In this document: piece after piece, positions 6,133 through 7,978 of the stretch | Layout of the letters: the number at the start of each line of letters is the position of its first letter | Numbering within the stretch: the stretch's first letter is position 1 | Origin: Prado023 sp039812125 | Lineage (GTDB): Bacteria > Actinomycetota > Actinomycetes > S36-B12 > CAIYMF01 | Reading direction: 5' to 3' | Assembly (NCBI GenBank): GCA_039812125.1 | Contig: JBDHZV010000127.1 | Span: forward strand, 1 to 7,978 | Length of the DNA: 7,978 nucleotides | Program-made: the position numbers and the translations under genes | Notes under the pieces: generated by a model | Database searches by the model: none | What the model saw: the letters and a program-made list of their open reading frames with translations, nothing else | What the model was told of the DNA's origin: nothing

Positions 6133-7152
6133 TCACCGCGGTGCCACCCCCATCGCGGTCAGCGTGATCGCGGCGACGATGTCCTGCGTCGTGGCACCCC
6201 GGGAGAGGTCGCTGACGACCCCGGCGAGGCCGAGCAGCAGGGGGCCGTACGCCCCCGCCCCGCAGAGGCGCTGGACGAGCTTGTACCCGATGTTGCCGGC
6301 GTCGAGGTCGGGGAAGACCAGGACGTTGGCCCGCCCTGCCAGGGGTCCGCCGCCCGACCCGAGCTTCACCTCGGCGACGGCGGGGACCAGCGCGGAATCC
6401 ACCTGCAGCTCGCCGTCCACGACCAGGTCCGGGGCCATTCGGCGCACGATCGCCAGTGCCTCCACCACCCGGTCGACGCTGGCGTCCTGGCCGCTGCCCC
6501 GGGTGGAGAACGACAGCATCGCGACCCGTGGCTGCCAGCCCAGCAGGTGGTGGACCGTGGCAGCCGCGGCGATCGCGGTGTCGGCCAGCTGCGCGGCGGT
6601 GGGGTGCGGGACCACCGCGCAGTCGGCGAACGCGAGCAGCCCGGCCTCGCCACCGGCGAACCCGGGGACGTCCATGACGAACATGCTCGAGGGCGCCTCG
6701 ACCCCGTCCTGCAGCCCGATGAGCAGCTGGCAGGTGACCAGCACCTCCGCGGTGGAGTGGGTCAGCCCGGCCACCATCGCGTCGGCGCCACCGGTGCGCA
6801 CCAGCATCGCGGCGAACGCCAGCGGGTCACCCAGCATCAGCCGGGCCGCGCTGGCCGGCAGCCCGGGAGTGGCCGCGCAGCACGCCTCGGCCAGGTCCGC
6901 CACCCGGTCGTCATCGGCCGGGTCGGCGGTGAGCACGCCGCCCTCGTGCAGCTGCGCCATGGCCAGCCCTTCCACCTCGGCGGCCCGCGCGATTGCCTCC
7001 GGGGGGCCGAGCAGGAGCGGGCGGGCCACCCCCTCGGCCGCCGCCCGGGCTGCGGCGGCAACGATCCGGGGGGCGTCCCCCTCGGGAAGGACGACGAGCC
7101 CGGGTCGCGCTGCGATCCGGGTCCGGGCACGCTCGATCAGGTCGGTCAGCAT
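6133..7152 (-). CDS. pta: Phosphate acetyltransferase (PTA/PTB family, single domain)
   Basis: Catalyses acetyl-CoA + Pi to acetyl phosphate + CoA, normally paired with acetate kinase in the cytoplasm. The 339 residues match the short single-domain Pta form (about 325-340), without the N-terminal DRTGG/CobQ-like part of the long form. Seen in the sequence: VLPEGDAPRI near residues 21-30; GGADAMVAGLTHSTAEVL in the middle; MLSFSTRGSG, the typical phosphotransacetylase serine-rich loop; GELQVDSALVP; and near the C-terminus FPDLDAGNIGYKLVQRL, a family hallmark. ATG 7152 is preceded by GAGGAG (7159-7164) at six bases. No acetate kinase gene is seen in the window; it could lie elsewhere. It follows an acyl carrier protein gene after a 97-base gap with strong hairpins, so it may be its own unit. 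A different acyl group (for example butyryl or propionyl) cannot be excluded. Confidence 0.9.
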   Translation of the reverse strand: MLTDLIERARTRIAARPGLVVLPEGDAPRIVAAAARAAAEGVARPLLLGPPEAIARAAEVEGLAMAQLHEGGVLTADPADDDRVADLAEACCAATPGLPASAARLMLGDPLAFAAMLVRTGGADAMVAGLTHSTAEVLVTCQLLIGLQDGVEAPSSMFVMDVPGFAGGEAGLLAFADCAVVPHPTAAQLADTAIAAAATVHHLLGWQPRVAMLSFSTRGSGQDASVDRVVEALAIVRRMAPDLVVDGELQVDSALVPAVAEVKLGSGGGPLAGRANVLVFPDLDAGNIGYKLVQRLCGAGAYGPLLLGLAGVVSDLSRGATTQDIVAAITLTAMGVAPR

Positions 7153-7158
7153 CGCCTG

Positions 7159-7164
7159 CTCCTC
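7159..7164 (-). promoter_or_regulatory. Shine-Dalgarno of the phosphate acetyltransferase gene
   Basis: GAGGAG on the minus strand, six bases before ATG 7152, fixes that start. The stem of the 7170-7207 hairpin ends only five bases upstream of it. Confidence 0.8.
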
Positions 7165-7169
7165 GGGTG

Positions 7170-7207
7170 GGTGGCCCGGGAGCCCTCACGGGCCCTACCG
7201 GGCCACC
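7170..7207. repeat. Nested stem-loop in the pta leader
   Basis: GGTGGCCCGG (7170-7179) is the exact reverse complement of CCGGGCCACC (7198-7207), a 10-bp stem. The 18-base loop holds a second small stem, GCCC (7182-7185) with GGGC (7190-7193). It sits just upstream of the phosphate acetyltransferase ribosome binding site. It could be a second terminator stem for the upstream genes or a leader structure affecting pta translation. Confidence 0.6.
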
Positions 7208-7216
7208 GACGATGGG

Positions 7217-7242
7217 CCCGGCCCGCCGGGCGGCGGGCCGGG
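7217..7242 (-). terminator. Strong hairpin after the acyl carrier protein gene
   Basis: CCCGGCCCGCC (7217-7227) and GGCGGGCCGGG (7232-7242) form a perfect 11-bp GC stem with a 4-base loop, beginning seven bases after the acyl carrier protein stop (7252-7250) on the minus strand. It has no T-run after the stem. The position and strength suggest termination or 3'-end protection for the upstream condensing enzyme / DUF35 / ACP transcript. Confidence 0.6.
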
Positions 7243-7249
7243 GTGTGGG

Positions 7250-7498
7250 TCAGCCGGACGTGGCCGGCTGGCGGCTGGCGAGGGTGACCAGGTCGCCGAC
7301 GGTGCGCGCCTTGAGGATCTCGAAGACCGTCAGCTTGACGCCCAGCACGTCCTGCAGCCGCACGGACACCTCCATGCGGCTGACCGACTTCAGGGCGAGG
7401 TCCTCAGCCAGGCGGGTGTCGTCTGTCATCGAACTGGCGGGCGCTCCGGTCATCTCGGTCAGGATGGCGATCACGGCCTGCCGCGGGTCCGTGGCCAC
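7250..7498 (-). CDS. Acyl carrier protein with atypical Lys-Ser-Val attachment site
   Basis: A small protein of 82 residues in the acyl carrier protein fold, which would carry acyl chains on a phosphopantetheine arm. Residues 26-58 show the family pattern: DDTRLAEDLALKSVSRMEV then a helix II-like amphipathic run and GVKLTVFEI, with TVGDLVTL near residues 66-73 forming the last helix. The expected attachment serine is Ser38, but the usual Asp-Ser-Leu reads Lys37-Ser38-Val39. Start: GTG 7498 is chosen because it begins immediately after the stop of the upstream DUF35 gene (7502-7500), with AAGGTGG about six bases upstream; a longer frame from 7846 would run antisense-like through the DUF35 gene in another frame. 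Partner genes (condensing enzyme, DUF35) suggest a secondary-metabolite or specialised acyl pathway rather than housekeeping fatty acid synthesis. Whether it is phosphopantetheinylated is not known. Confidence 0.85.
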   Translation of the reverse strand: MATDPRQAVIAILTEMTGAPASSMTDDTRLAEDLALKSVSRMEVSVRLQDVLGVKLTVFEILKARTVGDLVTLASRQPATSG

Positions 7499-7499
7499 C

Positions 7500-7901
7500 T
7501 CACACCACCTTGAACGCGAGGATCGGCAGGCCCTGGGCCTCGATGATGTCGACCTCGACCGGGACAGGGCCCCGCTCGAAGTGGTCGACCAGGGTCTCCG
7601 GGTCGATCGCGACGTTGGTGACGATGCCCTGGACGAACACGCCCTCGTCGAGCTGGACGTGGCCGTAGCAGTACGGGGCCAGCTCCGCGAACCGCGGGTT
7701 GGGCGGCGGCGCGATCCCGTGGGACAGGAACAGCGCGGTGCCCTTGCCCGACAGCTCCACCCAGGCGACCTCCGGGCTGCCGCAGTGCTCGCAGGCGGTG
7801 GTCGGCGGGAACGTGTAGCCGCCGCACCCGGCGCACTTCGTGGCAAGGACGCGGTGCTCCCGCAGGCCGTCGTAGTACCTCTGGATGATCGACGTGGTCA
7901 T
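7500..7901 (-). CDS. DUF35 zinc-ribbon / OB-fold protein
   Basis: A 133-residue protein of the OB-fold family (DUF35, Zn-ribbon plus OB domain) that typically partners thiolase-superfamily enzymes in acyl-CoA or polyketide-type chemistry. A rubredoxin-like zinc ribbon with two CxxC pairs is visible at residues 23-26 and 37-40 (Cys23, Cys26, Cys37, Cys40), preceded by a helical N-terminus with YYDGLREHR. The OB domain follows (about 45-133), with VELSGKGTALFLSHG and a C-terminal hydrophobic strand. Length is normal for the family. ATG 7901 has GGGAGGG eight bases upstream and lies one base after the stop of the upstream condensing-enzyme gene; the next gene starts right after its stop. The set is a tightly coupled group. 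The specific acyl substrate cannot be told. Confidence 0.9.
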   Translation of the reverse strand: MTTSIIQRYYDGLREHRVLATKCAGCGGYTFPPTTACEHCGSPEVAWVELSGKGTALFLSHGIAPPPNPRFAELAPYCYGHVQLDEGVFVQGIVTNVAIDPETLVDHFERGPVPVEVDIIEAQGLPILAFKVV

Positions 7902-7902
7902 G

Positions 7903-7978
7903 TCACATCCCTCCCCGCAGCACCAGGGCGCAACTGATCATCGCGTAGCCGTGGGTGTGGATCACGGACAGCGACGGC
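7903..7978 (-). CDS. C-terminal tail of a probable condensing enzyme (ketosynthase/thiolase superfamily), partial
   Basis: Only the last 24 codons and a TGA (7905-7903) are in the window; the gene continues past the right edge. The tail has HGYAMISCALVLR, whose placement of Gly-aromatic and final ALVLR resembles the C-terminal strand of beta-ketoacyl synthases (GFGG..ALVLR), though the GG and Asn of true synthases are absent. Support for the family comes mainly from context: a DUF35 gene starts one base after it and an acyl carrier protein gene follows. A thiolase or a chain-length-factor-like protein are alternatives. The frame is judged by its stop abutting the next start; family assignment is tentative. 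Confidence 0.5.
   Translation of the reverse strand, partial: PSLSVIHTHGYAMISCALVLRGGM

Noticed and set aside
5956..7287. Plus-strand open frame opposite the phosphate acetyltransferase gene
   Set aside because: Repetitive low-complexity translation without family motifs; shadow of the minus-strand gene.
7499..7846. Longer N-terminal version of the acyl carrier protein starting at 7846
   Set aside because: The extra residues are Arg/Ser-rich and overlap the whole DUF35 gene in another frame; GTG 7498 gives a normal ACP length and a coupled start.
1..7978. tRNA, rRNA, CRISPR array, insertion sequence or riboswitch
   Set aside because: No cloverleaf, evenly spaced direct repeats, transposase motif with terminal repeats, or recognisable aptamer core was seen on reading both strands; a covariance-model scan was not possible here.

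Overview
The window is very GC-rich, with GTG starts, G/C-ending codons, long antisense open frames and actinobacterial-type protein architectures. It most likely comes from a high-GC actinomycete (Actinomycetota); the genus cannot be told from the sequence alone. It holds seven protein-coding genes or gene parts, six on the minus strand and one on the plus strand. No RNA gene, insertion sequence or CRISPR array was seen.

Left block (about 1-4372, minus strand) is a biotin operon read right to left: bioA (DAPA aminotransferase), then one long gene encoding a cytochrome P450 joined directly to a complete BioF (KAPA synthase), then bioD (dethiobiotin synthetase, running off the left edge). Both junctions are 4-base stop/start overlaps (GTGA and ATGA), so the three genes are probably one translationally coupled unit. 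In Bacillus subtilis the separate P450 BioI cleaves a long-chain acyl-ACP to pimeloyl-ACP, which BioF then uses. Here the two activities appear to sit in one 794-residue polypeptide, an apparent pimeloyl-forming and pimeloyl-consuming bifunctional enzyme. This is the most notable finding. The BioA also looks more like the Bacillus lysine-using enzyme than the E. coli SAM-using one. bioB is not in the window and would be expected past the left edge.

Middle block (4373-6092) starts with a divergent intergenic region of about 300 bases. It holds a degenerate DtxR/IdeR-like palindrome overlapping a possible bioA -10 box, a perfect 7-bp inverted repeat and a 14-bp tandem repeat. A plus-strand gene follows, encoding a membrane-anchored L,D-transpeptidase (YkuD catalytic domain), probably unrelated to biotin.

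Right block (6133-7978, minus strand) is a second set of genes: the C-terminal tail of a probable condensing enzyme (ketosynthase/thiolase superfamily), a DUF35 zinc-ribbon/OB-fold protein, a small acyl carrier protein with an unusual Lys-Ser-Val attachment motif, and, after a gap holding two strong stem-loops, a single-domain phosphate acetyltransferase. The first three are tightly coupled and look like a small acyl-ACP or polyketide-type module. Whether it feeds acyl-ACP to the P450-BioF enzyme is speculation.
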